From: Mansonella perstans
Taxonomy: Eukaryota > Nematoda > Chromadorea > Rhabditida > Onchocercidae
DNA length: 64,000 nt
Reading direction: 5' to 3'
NCBI GenBank assembly: GCA_037074765.1
Contig: JBAMDO010000580.1
Span: 186,001-250,000 of the forward strand
The position numbers and the translations under genes are program-made. Below the pieces are notes generated by a model. It made no database searches. It was not told the DNA's origin and was given only the letters and a program-made list of their open reading frames with translations. Positions 25,001 through 36,534 of the stretch are shown here, piece after piece; position 1 is the first letter of the stretch; each line of letters opens with the position of its first letter.

Positions 25001-28000
25001 AACTCATTTCCATTGCTTCTAACAAAACTAACAGCAACATTGGTATGAAAATTTCTAATAAAATCTCAAGTAATTTATTTCCTCCTGATGAGAACAAATA
25101 AAAACCTTGTTTCTGATATTAAAAGAGACGAACAAACATTGCGATTCTTGATGACCTTGTCCCACTAAATTTAAATCCGCCGCTCATGAATTTCACACAT
25201 GTAAGCATCATCTTGCCGATACTAATTTTAATGAACTTTTGCAGAAGTTGAACATTCCTCAAAACCACAATTTCTCGGATATTTGATTGAGTGAAGACAA
25301 TTTAAAAGAAGTTAAGACGTATCTGACTGATTATCTGATCAATCATTTTAGAACTATAAACTTACAGAAAGATTGAAGCATTAGTGATCGGAAATGAGCA
25401 TGATACTTGAACCATGCAGAGTAAAGTAAAACTCCCAAATTTTAACTGTTAAATTTGATAAGTATAAAATTAGTCAGTTATACTTTAAAAAATTTACGAG
25501 CAAATAGAAACGATGGAAATGGACTACAATGGAACCTTTAAAGAGTTGCCTATCTGACTAAATATGTTGATCAAATCGGACTGGGAAATTTGAATAACGA
25601 CAGACCGGAAAAGAGTGAACTTAAGATAAAAAGTGAAAATTGTTGAAATTCTTAGAATTACTTAATGTTCTTTCCATTATGAACAATTAATTTAGTAGTG
25701 GATGAATAATATTTTTGTAACAATATGCATTGGTTCTTCGCTTTTTTTCACAAAAGTTAGAATTAAAAGAGTGGTTTAAAGCTGAAATGAAAATTAAAAT
25801 AGATGACGTCAATTTTGGGAAGACCTGCATGATATACTCTGATATTTACAATGGGAGCGCGGATAATCGTTTTACTTCCTACCGGTAAGCTTACAAGGAT
25901 TTAAAAAGAGGATTGGTAAAACTTGTATTACCAGAACACTCATGTCCATCTCCTTGAAACCCAGGAAAGCAAGTACAGGAATATGATCCATAAGTATTAC
26001 GGCAATGTGCCAACCAATGGCATGGCTTATCCTTACATTCATTGTCATCTGCAAATAAAAATGAACTTAATAATGCTTAATTAGGATTTAGATATAAAGA
26101 ATATAAAGTTTCACTCTTCCACGACTCCTTTACTTACTAAGGCTTTTGCGCTTATCGGAGTATCCCTTATTATTCAAGATGGACTCGCAAAGATCATACC
26201 ATTAAGCTCACAGTGAGGACCGTGATATCCAGCATTGCAATAGCACTGTTCCTGAGTTCCATCGAACAAGCATGCACCCCGCTGATTGCATGTCGAGTTA
26301 CAGCGGCTACCTGGAACATAATCTTTTTAAAATTGAAAAATTGGAATGAGGCCTTCAATAATAAAGTTGAATGTGAAATAATCAGTAATGATAAATAGCG
26401 ACTCTTTTGTGAATTTTAAACTTTTGAAAAACAATTATTATAGAATTTAAAATAGTTGTACATAATGTCATTTGCATATCCTTATATCTAATTTTCGTTC
26501 CTATGAATTTTAACTTCTGAAATTGATAAATTAAACAAAAAATTTTATATTGAAATCACTTTCAGTGGATTCAAATTCAACTATAGGTGACTTTCACCGT
26601 ACGAGCGATATGAGCGACATCAGCAGTTGTGTTTATCGCAGAGTTACTATATACATGAATTTGTTGCTGCATACAAGTAAGGAATTTTCTGAATCAGCTA
26701 CTTTCGGATTTTTTTTAGCTTAAGATTTCACTTTTATTAATAGGGAGATCAGTTCGCACTTGAAAGAGGGTGGATTAAATAAAAATTTTGCTAAATCTCC
26801 TTCAAGAAACACAAAAATGACTGTTGAGAAGACTAAGATTCATATTCCCTTGGTATTTGAAAAAAGTGTTCAATAAATATAAGATAATTTAGATATTCAA
26901 AGGATCGAGTACAGAATTCATTTTATTATCCAATTAAGCTAAAAAATAAGCCCATAAATTTATGAATTGGCTGATGAGAGTTGTAACGAGTTGTATTTCT
27001 TAATGATTACTGAATGACCAATTGAATGATTAAAGTTTTAGCAAAATATTTCGTCTTACCCTGGGCGTCATCTTAAACAATTAAATTCAAGATTTCTGTA
27101 TTTTTATTAAATTATTTAGTTTTACTGAAGTAAAGAACTAATAGAAAAAGACTCGAGTTTTAATTGGCAGAAAGAGTTGTTGCAGAAAAAAGCATAGCAG
27201 AACTAATTGATTAAGGTCGGACAGATATTTCGCGATTTTAATTTTCACAATTCCCACAATTATTTTTTTTTTTTTTCATTCTGAATGGAAATTATTGTCG
27301 AGTTTTGTTTCTTCCTTGAATGAGAACGGTGAACAGATAAGACGAAATATAATTTTGACAAAAGAATCCCGATTCACTGACTTTAAAATGAATTTGTGCC
27401 ATTGCCTTATAGAGACTAGGCATCATGGAAATTTTTCGTAATCGTTACCAACTCATCCATCCAACAAGAAAGCCAAAATAAGAGTTCATTGGCACCGCAA
27501 ATGCTGCACTCATGTGACAGTTGAAACGGTATTTTATTCTTTAAGAGATTTAAGTGGGCGAACCATTCCTCATCAAAAGAAGAAAAAGCAGTTAATTGAT
27601 TCGGTGATTCCAAAAATGTCTACAACTTACCACAAATTTTCAAATTGAATCGATAAAAACTACGTTTTATTGGAGGCAAAAACACTCCGATTACTGCTAG
27701 TCAAAACGAAAATTGAAAATGTGCGGCTAAAATAAGCTAAGCTCTCAATTTTTTTTTACGTTTTTTTCTAAAACAAATTTCGAACAGATGGAGATGGAAA
27801 CTGTAAAACCAACGTTGCATTTGAAATATCGTTTGAGCAATTTTACTTTCTATTTTCGTGTTACAAGACGCTTTTTGTATAATATAGACAATAGCCAAAC
27901 CGGTGTGTTTTCTTTTCCATGTCACATTATGAAGTTTCTTCTTTGAAAACATTTTACAAACATGAAATCTTTAATTGCTTACTAATTTCTACTATTTAAG

Positions 28001-28645
28001 ATTGGAATTTCACAAAAGCCACATACATTGTTATATAATTGAAAAGACTCTCACTTTCATGTTTCCTGATAAATTATTTTCTCATTCAAATAGAAATAAA
28101 TTAAAATAACCATCACAGGCTTCTAACAATTTGTTGAAAATATGTGAAGCTAGTAGGCAATTTGACGTAATTGACATCTGATGACAAGGACAGTAGACAA
28201 CACGCACAAGAAAGAATAATGAAAGAAATGATCAACTACTAGTGCAAAGAAGTTCATTTTTTTAATTTTTCAGCAAAGGCATTTTAATCAACAAATCCTT
28301 CTAAATACAACTTTTTCTTGATTCTCTATTCTTTTTAAAAAGTCTTTACAAATTTTATACAGTCTTATGAAAATTCGAAAAAGTACCACAGTATGGAAAG
28401 CTTTCGTCATGCATTGCTGGATTGCTGTAGCAGTCTGACTTGCCATCGCATATGATCGAGATTTGATGTAAATGTAAATCATCTGGATGCGATGAATTTT
28501 GACAAATCACGGTACCTGTGTCAAAGTTAACAACAAATGTCGGCCGCATGTCAGGCATCGATGAATTCACAAAGCTTTTCGTGATTGCATTGCTAGAAGG
28601 CAACAATACTCCAAATAACGTCCATAGCAGTGATAATCGCAACAT
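7601..28645 (-). CDS. fbn-1: Fibrillin-like EGF/ZP transmembrane protein FBN-1
   Basis: A 39-exon gene; the assembled frame is 8,955 nt, 2,984 residues plus stop. ATG is at 28643-28645 and TAA at 7601-7603. Order: signal peptide ([20 protein letters not shown]); a Cys-poor lead-in with CDGKSDC, an LDLa-like half; an N-terminal EGF array; a Ser/Thr-rich region (about residues 653-1581); a second EGF array broken by a shorter Ser/Thr linker; a ZP domain; basic cleavage-type motifs; and a transmembrane helix (about 2936-2960) with a 24-residue tail. Known of the family: C. elegans FBN-1 is an apical extracellular matrix protein that protects embryonic epidermis from mechanical strain; ZP domains polymerise after cleavage. 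Inferred: the same role here. Nearly all introns between EGF modules are phase 1, giving exon-module correspondence. Exon coordinates are given in the four sub-entries. MUA-3/MUP-4 were considered but lack a C-terminal ZP domain. Confidence 0.95.
8271..8316. repeat. Short tandem duplication (24-bp period, two copies)
   Basis: A 24-bp unit beginning ATTCATAAATTTAGAGG occurs at 8271 and again at 8295 in the intron between the two last ZP-side exons of fbn-1. Recent slippage-type duplication; no function suggested. Confidence 0.85.
10292..17753 (-). other. fbn-1: fbn-1 sub-region: second EGF array with Ser/Thr linker (exons 14-33)
   Basis: Exons in transcript order: 17510-17753, 17185-17415, 16798-17082, 16339-16481, 16145-16274, 15562-15687, 15302-15424, 14996-15151, 14616-14753, 13495-13608, 13145-13317, 12868-13006, 12521-12758, 12143-12275, 11894-11975, 11649-11746, 11327-11447, 11040-11192, 10607-10753, 10292-10423. 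Exons 17185-17415 and 16798-17082 each hold more than one module. Exons 13145-13317, 12868-13006 and the start of 12521-12758 form a second Ser/Thr-rich linker without Cys. Calcium-binding openings (D-[IV]-[DN]-E-C) occur in 17185-17415 (twice), 16798-17082, 16339-16481, 15562-15687, 15302-15424 and 10292-10423. The donor of the last exon (10291) is uncertain; it was picked by phase. Intron 13609-14615 carries a decayed EGF exon. Confidence 0.87.
14230..14335 (-). pseudogene. Decayed EGF-like exon inside an fbn-1 intron
   Basis: Read on the minus strand, this piece of intron 13609-14615 encodes [12 protein letters not shown], then a run ending GFSC, the middle and end of a calcium-binding EGF module. 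Upstream of it the frame is lost: an Asp-Leu-Ala-Ala-like segment continues only in another frame, stops follow, and the expected third Cys codon reads Tyr. No good acceptor opens it. It looks like a former module exon that has been disabled and is now intronic. Confidence 0.6.
18977..19150 (-). repeat. 87-nt in-frame tandem repeat in fbn-1 exon 13
   Basis: Two copies start at 18977 and 19064 on the plus strand, exactly 87 nt (29 codons) apart. On the minus strand both encode KYSPTT[VI]NVIPAD[SN]RVKILKE, followed by a short variable tail. The few differences are mostly conservative, suggesting a fairly young protein-level repeat. Confidence 0.9.
20267..20340 (-). repeat. 37-nt direct repeat in fbn-1 exon 13, copies read in different frames
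   Basis: The block beginning GGCGATAAAGTTTTCGGAG occurs at 20267 and at 20304 on the plus strand. The 37-nt offset is not a multiple of three. On the minus strand the copies therefore give [10 protein letters not shown] in one frame and [10 protein letters not shown] in the other, with the exon open through both. Confidence 0.9.
21247..28645 (-). other. fbn-1: fbn-1 sub-region: signal peptide and N-terminal EGF array (exons 1-12)
   Basis: Exons in transcript order: 28387-28645, 26200-26310, 25932-26048, 24246-24377, 23951-24015, 23535-23724, 23322-23438, 23008-23133, 22677-22784, 22220-22354, 21780-21977, 21247-21645. Several modules open with the calcium-binding consensus D-[IV]-[DN]-E-C (24246-24377, 23951-24015, 23535-23724, 23008-23133, 22220-22354, 21247-21645). 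Three modules (23008-23133, 22220-22354, 21247-21645) carry an adjacent Cys-Cys after a Gly-aromatic turn. Intron 1 is 2.1 kb and intron 3 is 1.55 kb. The donor of the last exon (GTATGA at 21246) was chosen because it alone gives the phase needed by the next exon. Confidence 0.88.
27449..27619 (-). other. Coding-like ORF with splice-like ends in fbn-1 intron 1
   Basis: Within the 2.1-kb first intron of fbn-1, 57 codons are open between an acceptor-like TTGTAG and a donor-like GTAACG. The peptide includes [15 protein letters not shown] and [19 protein letters not shown]. Both ends are phase 0, while fbn-1 intron 1 is phase 1, so it cannot be a simple cassette exon. No family recognised; it may be chance, a nested gene piece or a relic. 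Confidence 0.15.
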
Positions 28646-29227
28646 TTTACCATCAAACCGCTTGTCCCTCTAGGAATTCTTGAAATTTGTTGCCCTCAGT
28701 TCTGATTTCAAAATGCTGTAAATAACCTACTTCAGAGCGCTTTCGAATCCGTGTAGCTTAACATTCTGCCGGAAACAAAAAGGAGAATGCATGAAATGCA
28801 GTGAATTATAGGCAACTCAACTTACTGCTTTAAAATGCTATTCATTAATTGCCACTTTCTAGTTTTATCTTAAATATGTCCACGGGCATCTAAACATTTA
28901 TGTTTTATTGATTAGAATTGAAAGGTAAAGTTTAAAATGTGAGAAATGTCTAAAGATAAAAATCCAAGCCGTTCAAAAGCACTGGCGAAAAAACCACAAA
29001 TAGTACTTGTTAGCATGTCTATTTGGCATGCTAACATTTGAAAATACATGGATATCTCTATAAGCTAGCATTAATTTAGAAATTCACCAGATAAGATTTA
29101 TTGAAGCCTTAAGTCGTAAATATGTGACTAGGAGTATGCTGGTAGCAAGAACTCATTTCACTTTTTTTTTTAATAAGCCCGAATGACTTACATAATGTAG
29201 AATTAAACGGATTTTTAGAAGCAATAG

Positions 29228-29279
29228 TTTTGAAATTTGGTAAGAAGGTATGGTTTTGAAATTTGGTAAGAAGGTATGG
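29228..29279. repeat. 26-bp tandem duplication
   Basis: Two identical copies of a 26-bp unit starting TTTTGAAATTTGGTAAGAAG lie head to tail at 29228 and 29254. Perfect identity suggests a recent event. Intergenic. Confidence 0.9.
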
Positions 29280-32200
29280 ATCCTTTCAGACACTCAGATT
29301 TTGAGACACTTGAAATAGCAAACATTTGCATTGCTGTGAATTCAAATAAATTGCTCGACATTTCCAACTATTCACGGCTAAACGCATTTTCTTTCCATTT
29401 TGTATGATGAAAGCTCGTAGCATGATAGGTATCATTAATAATTGAGTTCGAATTTTGCATCAGTTTTAATTAATTTAAATACTATCTCACCGTAACTTTC
29501 GCAATTGCACCGAGACTGGTCTGGACAAAAGCTTGCTTCTTCATTATTCACTTATCGAATCAGTTATAAAATCTAATAAAAGGCTGTGAAATGCAACAAT
29601 ATTTCAGTATATTTGAGTGAAAATAGTTTCAAAGTAAAATATATGGTTGGTAAAGCATGCAAAAAAGACATTGGACTTGAATTTGAATAATTGAACTCTT
29701 GTAAAACAAGACCAGCCTTCGAAAAGAAGATATTCATTTTGAAAATTAATAATAATGAAGTTGTTGGATTCTGCATCATTTAAAGTTTCAAAAAAAATAT
29801 GCATAGATGGGAGTGGAAATGGAAATCTCGATGAAAAATGAAAATAGATGAAAGATATCGTTTTCTTCTGTTCTATCTTGTTGGTTCCAAATAGTTCTGA
29901 GAGGAGGGGTTTAGCTAGTAGAGATCGGAAAGGGGGAGTAGGAGAATTTGATGTTGGTGAAACTTGGTGATGGGACCGACGAGGAGTGGTGACAACTCCT
30001 TTTTATTGATGACATAGATGTAAACAAAAATTTCCATTTTCTAGATGGAAAAAAATTCGCCTGTCATTTCGCAAACATTTTGGCTTATTTTGTATTTGAT
30101 GGTGATGGATGGAAAAAATGCAAGGCATGCATGCTTGATTCTAGCTTTTAATTGAAAATTATCAGTGTTTCAATAAATAATACCACAAACTGATAATAAT
30201 TCAGCATAAACATAAGCCTATCCATCCGAATCTTTTTTATCTCAATAAATTGTTTCGCCGTTATACCAATGGAAATCAAAACATTGTCTCAACAATTTTA
30301 GTTTGCATGTTGCTTTTCTGGAGGATTTAATGAATTGAAACTGAGAAATCTCACAAGTATCAATAACAATGCGATATTCTTTTTCGTATTATGAAGCTTC
30401 ATATTAACAATAATTTAAAATTATATATTTTGGTTTTTCGTGGCAGTCATTTAATTTATGACTTGAGTCAAATGTATTATCTTATTTCTAGATAATGGCT
30501 GTATATTTTATAGGAAATATCCTATAGAATGAGTTGCTGAAAACATATTTAAAATTTCTTGCTTAATCTTAATTGAGAAGATTGTGAGAGGAAGTCCTAT
30601 GCTCACTGCATTATCCACCATTTGTGATGCAATAAAATTTTGCGCGCTTCTTAACTTGTATTTTTGAAATTTGAATATGAAATGGAAACAAGAGCTAAGC
30701 TTTTTGCTTTCTATCAAATGATAACCGGAATCCTGGTTGAGATCATGGGCAAGCAGTAACAACTGTAAATGGAATTGCGACTGTGTGAATTTGAGCTAAA
30801 TTCGAAGCTGCAACTTCAAATTATTCTATTTTCAAATTTCGATATGTAACAGCGCATTTGAAAATCCATTTGAATTGAAATAAGTGTGAAGACTTCAAAA
30901 TTTTCATTTTGAAAATATACGTTCGATATTTTACAATTGTTGAATCCTACTTTATTTTATCAAATAATTTTGATTAGACGGTTAATATTCACTAGTACCT
31001 CCAGAGTTTAAATTTCGAATAACCTTATCAGTTGCTCCGTAGGCATGAAACAACTTATCATGGCAGCCAATATTCAAGATCTATTCTAGATGGGGATATT
31101 CTAGAACAGTTTTTTTAATAATTGGAAATAAATTTCATGATAAATTCTGTAGAATGTGCAGTACGGATTGCTAAGATAGTTTAATAATATTAAATTGTAT
31201 CGAATTCCATGCTTTCTTGAAACCATTAACTGTAATTAGTAATCTAATTACTTGTATAAATCAGAAAATGATTAGTAACTGTAAGATGAAGCACTTTTTT
31301 AAACAAATAGATTGATAAAGTCTTCCTAGCAAAATTGACAGACCGACCAGAATTACTGTCACATATAAATGAATTCATTTTCACTGAAATTTTATTAAAT
31401 GACAAGTGATTCGTTCATAACATATTAATAGAAGTGTTACTGGACGATGTTAAAAATGAATGAATTAAAGAGATGGACCTAATAAGTCTATTTATAGTTA
31501 ACATAAGTAGGCTTATTGAAACTGATAATGAGGATGGCCTGATAATTAGGATACGAGATATGAAAGAGGATAGGAGGCAAGTCTTCACTGCAGTCGTAAA
31601 TGAAATAGCAAGTCACAAGCATCGTTGCTGCTAATTTTGCATTAAAAAATAATTTTACTCTTCACTCAGCTAAATGTTTCATCGTTTTTGATATAAATCA
31701 ATAAGAAGATTTATTTTTATGTGAAGTTTCACGATTGTATGAAATAAGCAAAACCCAAATGACTCAACTGTTTCTAGTGAATTGTGGCAGACAGTTTAGA
31801 AGCTGAAATAGACAAATATCCGTCTCGTTTTATTCTTTTAAATTAGACGAATAATGAGCAAATTAGATAAGTGATTTAAAGGTGGTAGATAAGAATTGAA
31901 TGAAATGAACCAAGAATAGATTGCCTTCCGTATTAAAGCACTCCGAGCAGCAAATATGAATCGGAAGTCGATTGGAAGGAATTTAAAAATGGTAATATAT
32001 GTTATCATATCCGCATTTCTTTGGAATCCGATATGACTCATCATTCATTTTTTGAACTTTCTGGGTCATCAATGTTACAAACATCGAGCGGCTGTTCTCA
32101 AGGCTTCGGGTTTTAAAAAAATCAATTAAATCTGAGAAAGAATGATATTCGTACAATTTCTCAAAGTGATATGCAAAAATTTTGAAAAAAAAATGGTGTA

Positions 32201-34958
32201 ATAACTGAGGAAAAAGAATTTCGGTACAATTTAAAAAAAAAGGAAAAAATGTGCTACAGAGATCAATTGCACAAGGATGGGAGTAGTTTTCCAAAAATGT
32301 CACCTTCACCTAATTCCATTCTTTTCAATTTTGAAACATAAATTGAAATGAAAATTGCAGATGGAGCTTAAATACAATGATTTTAATTATGGAACTTTCG
32401 TGATAGGATAAACCAAAAGAGAGTGAAGGTAATTAGTCCCTGTGGATAAGATCTTTTCGTATCTAAATTCTCCAATGAAGAAACAATTCTTTAATGATAG
32501 ATGAGAAAAGACTAACATTGAAAATACTCACTCCGTAAACTTCTATGCATAATTTCATGCTTCTTTATTAGCATGATCAGACAACAGGACGGATGAAAAA
32601 CAGAGATGGGAATGGATGATCCTGGCAGTTATGAACTTTGTAAAGAATAATAAGAAAAGACAAGAATAACAAGAATAACACGATAATTTTTAGCTTAGAT
32701 ATAGGTGTGAATATTAACTTCAAGACGATCAATTGCATTATAACTGAAATAAATTAGTCTAATGACATCATCGAAATAAAAGGATTCTCAAAAGTAATGT
32801 TTTTTGGTTGATGATTGTCACTTGGTAACTTTGTCATCGATAAATCTATTTAATTCGATTTAAGATTAAATAGCATAAACAATTATTCATTTTTTAATGC
32901 TTTATTAAAGGCTTTAATATTTCTTATGCCAAAAAATAAATGCATTGTTGAATGCAGTCGATATTTGTTTCTGACCACTAGCAACTGGAAGTAAGGCTAG
33001 GATATAATGCTAACTTCTGATTGATCTTAAAATTTCTTCAAAGTGGTAAAAAGAAGTTCTGTCCTCAGAATTCTTAAGAAGAATATTTAAAAACATATTA
33101 CCACAAAATGATCATACATGAGGAAGTACTAAAATCGTATTTTGATTCGAATTCCAACTGGATCCAATTAAGATCCAAAATAGCAAAAAAGACTGTTGTT
33201 TCAGTTTCAGTTCATTATAAAAGACCAAAAAGTTTAAAGACAAACATGACCTCCAAAGAATATCAGTGTCTTTGAAATCGTAAACTACAACAGCAATACA
33301 GTCAAAGCATCTTTATTATCTAAAAAATTATCAACCAAGACTTACATAATAAAAAAACTGCGTATGTTGATTAGCATCTTTTCATCATGTTGAACTCGAT
33401 TATAAATTTATGCTATCATTATTTCGATAGTGATAACACAAGGCCATTATCAAAATAACGTTAACACAAACACATCATCAATATAATCACTGACTTTTCT
33501 ATTCAGTTTTAATCTCACTCTTTGTCCTTACCTTTTCTTTCCTCTTCCTTTCGAAAATGGCCAAAAAAATTTGTATGATAGTTGCTAAGGAAATAGTTTC
33601 ATCGTTTACTATTGGCAGCAAAATATACCGTTGCGATATATCGCCTTCTAATTACTGAAAAACTTTCTTCAGTAGAATGATAGGCAGGCGCACTTTGCAA
33701 AGAACTGATTATCATAATTGTGGTATTGATTTACGTTGGATATGTTGCACAATAGCTTAATCATTTCTAAAGATCTTGGAAATTCCGCAAAAGTATGTCT
33801 GTTACATGAGCGGTATAATTGTATGATCATAAAAACTATATTAAAACCGAACCTATATTAAAATACAAAAAATTGAAAGGGCAGTAATTAGAATATATTT
33901 TACACTCTAAAGATTCATTCTATACACTGTACTGATTTGATTTGAACAACAGTATGTTCAATATGAGCCTATGACTAATTTAAGCTTGCTCAGAAGTGAT
34001 TGGTCTTCTTGCTTATGTAACAGTCAATAGAATAATCTGAAATCCTGTGTTATAATTATACGATCAAATTCCTTAAATAATTCATTTCACTATTTATAAT
34101 TGAGTTTCTTTCACACAATTTTTTCTCCTCAAGATCAGTTGAAGGTCGTCCTCGAAATTTAAATTAAAAAAGTAGGATTAAAATGTCGAAAAGTTTAATT
34201 GGCTGAAAAAAGACATTTTCTAGACTTTCAAATTTTTAAAAATTTTGGAAATGGTATTGAAAAAAATGATGCCGCAATATCTTTATATCCAGTGCACTGT
34301 ACCGGAAATAGCAATGGCAACATTACCCTTTTACCTTGACTGATCTTTTCGCAGTCCCTTCCAACTTCTTCCAATCCATCAATTACTGTAAATCTTGCAA
34401 TTCCCTCCTTATTTCTAAAATTAATTGTTAGTACAAGAAGGGTGAAAGTGTGGGACACCGACTGAAACAGCGACAATTTCTGTCGTCATTGTTATTTTCT
34501 CAGGGCCGAATTATCCACAAACGACAACAAGATGAGTTGTGTGCAGGCAAAGGACAACATGTCATTTAAAATTTGATGTCAGACAAAGAAATTCAAAGCA
34601 TCAAATGACTGTCTACAAAATTTCAAAATTCCTCGATAGAAATGATTCAAATTTTCATCTGGGCACAAGTGAGGCTTCTTTGGCGCATTTGAAATCTAAT
34701 GGAAAATAAAATTGAAACAAATTATTGAAATAAGATAATATTGGGTGCTAATGTTAAGTCCTAATGTTGGATAGGACTTATTTTATTAAGTTTTTTATAA
34801 AATGTTTAATATTAGTGTGTCAATTGTCTCAATAGGCTGAGATATTGTATCTCAAACTTCAGAATATGTTCACCTCCATAACAAGTGTCCCATGGCCTTT
34901 TAAATCGTGTATTTGAAAGCTGGATTCTATGTATAAGCAAGTAATTAGAAATTTGATG

Positions 34959-35278
34959 TCATTGCGTTGACGGGAATAATTCATAATTATTTATTCTGTC
35001 CAAGCTAACATAAGATTTGACATATGCTTCCCGCTTATCGGTTCCTTTTGAAAGAATTATTCTCGTCTGCGCAATAACATCGAATTTCTGATTACTTGCT
35101 AAAAAATCTGCAAAGGCAATAACTACATTATATTTTCCATGAGGGATCAATTTGATAGCGCCTGAGAATCTTTAAAAAATGTACGTTGACGGATTGCTAG
35201 ATTAGAATTGAAATACGTATTTTAAAATATCACAACCGTGATTGAGACTTGAATTCTACGACATCACTTCAGCGCTAA
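34959..35278 (-). CDS. Weak candidate: terminal exons of a small lipid-binding-like (ML/GM2A-type?) protein
   Basis: The last exon (about 34959-35173) runs from an AAAG acceptor to TGA at 34959. It encodes FSGAIKLIPHGKYNVVIAFAD, then a lysine-rich end. A preceding mini-exon near 35242-35278 (VEFKSQS) ends in CG just before a GTTGTG donor, and its phase joins correctly to give Arg. The pattern 'polar, Pro-x-Gly-Lys-Tyr, alternating hydrophobic strand' is reminiscent of the last strands of MD-2-related or GM2-activator lipid-binding folds. The Cys residues expected in such folds are missing and no upstream exons or start were found. Treat as a possible gene remnant. Confidence 0.2.
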
Positions 35279-36534
35279 AAAACTGCATGTCTATAAAAAC
35301 AAAAGATCGATTCGAAAATCACATTTCGTTTAAGCAGAGCTGTAAAAGTGGAATTTGACCGGTAAAAATTAGTTCACAGTTTTTAGATACTTTCTGATTT
35401 TTTAAACAAAAAATTATGCATATTTGATGAAATATTGTTGACGATAAAAGAAGTTAGTGCCTTTTGTCATCAAGCAGGGACGACTACTATATTACTATTT
35501 TGTAGCAAATTTTCTTGCAACTGGTTTTTACATTATATCGTCCTTGAAAAAAGTGAAATAGTTTTCGCTTAAAATTGATGAATGACAGAATTAAACTGTT
35601 GTCATCAATAGGGATTTTCATTGTTTAATACTTGATTTCGATATAGCTTCCTCGTCCAGCTAGCATTTCCGTATTTAGATTTGTAACAGAAACTAGCCAT
35701 GATTAGATTTTTTATGCCTTTAAATGAAATGAATTAAATAGACGGATGTTTAACAGTTGCTATCAACCGGTAGTATTACTTTATGGTGGATTGCTGTTCA
35801 GTATTTTAAGAAAGTGATGAAAAAAAATATGTAGCAGATTATGTTATCACCCAGTGATACTCATAGTCATTTGTTCAATGGTAATTGCGACAAATATCTA
35901 CTAAATATGCACTTTTATTTCAATTAATCGCTACTGAAGATGACAAACAAGTAGAACGCATTTTTACTTTTAGATTGAATCTAAATTTGAGTTCATAGTT
36001 CAATTAAACCAATTCACCTTTTTAAAATCAAGACTAAATTGCCATAAGATTTTAAATATTTATAAAGAAGTAAATGAAATTCTGAATATTTTAGTCGGAA
36101 TTTTCTTATCAAAACTACTATTTCAGCTATGCTCCAAGTGAAAAAGGAATTTAAAAGCCAAACAGCAAAATGAAAAAGCCTATTTGAAAATAAAAAGATC
36201 TTAATCAATTGTTTACAATGTTCGGTTTTTGAGTTGCAAGTAATGTCCCAGAAGTATTTGACATTCAAAATTAACATCATTTTTATGACAAAGAGATTTT
36301 AATCAGTGAATTCCAATTATTTAAGGATTTCTAAAAATCTGCAAATATTTTTATTCATTCCGTAATTTCATGTATTTCATGATTTTATTCATTCCGTTTT
36401 TTTTTCTTTTTCCTGTTTTGCTTTCCAGTTATTTCAATGTTTAATACTATGGAATAATCAATGATAGAAAATTATTGTAAAATAATTTGCGAGGCGATGT
36501 ATAAAAATTAATGAAAATTTTGATTTATCTCACT

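Larger units (their letters stand above)
28646..36534. other. Gene-poor gap upstream of fbn-1
   Basis: About 7.9 kb. The part next to 28645 should hold the fbn-1 promoter, but no TATA box, trans-splice site or other motif could be assigned. Contents seen: a 10-bp-stem inverted repeat at 29008-29036, a 26-bp tandem duplication at 29228-29279, a G/A-rich patch around 29890-30000, and a weak two-exon candidate on the minus strand at 34959-35278. Other open frames (30508-30762, 31983-32309, 34228-34476) lack good starts or splice partners and resemble no family I know. Confidence 0.55.

Noticed and set aside
7601..28645. Assignment as MUA-3 or MUP-4 (other nematode EGF matrix receptors)
   Set aside because: Those lack a ZP domain before the membrane helix; the PRNCFAI, GGCAID and QCDCSAC motifs here are ZP-type.
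29960..30005. Short hairpin AGGAGT/ACTCCT followed by T-run
   Set aside because: Six-base stem in a G/A-rich patch is expected by chance; bacterial-style terminators are irrelevant in a nematode nucleus.
31983..32309. 108-codon frame on the minus strand
   Set aside because: Begins at GTG, not ATG, is Phe/Leu/Ser-rich, and has no splice or family support.
34228..34476. 82-codon frame with an internal acceptor and a GTAAAA donor
   Set aside because: Some coding look (NKEGIARFTVIDGLEEVG), but no partner exon with the required phase was found nearby.
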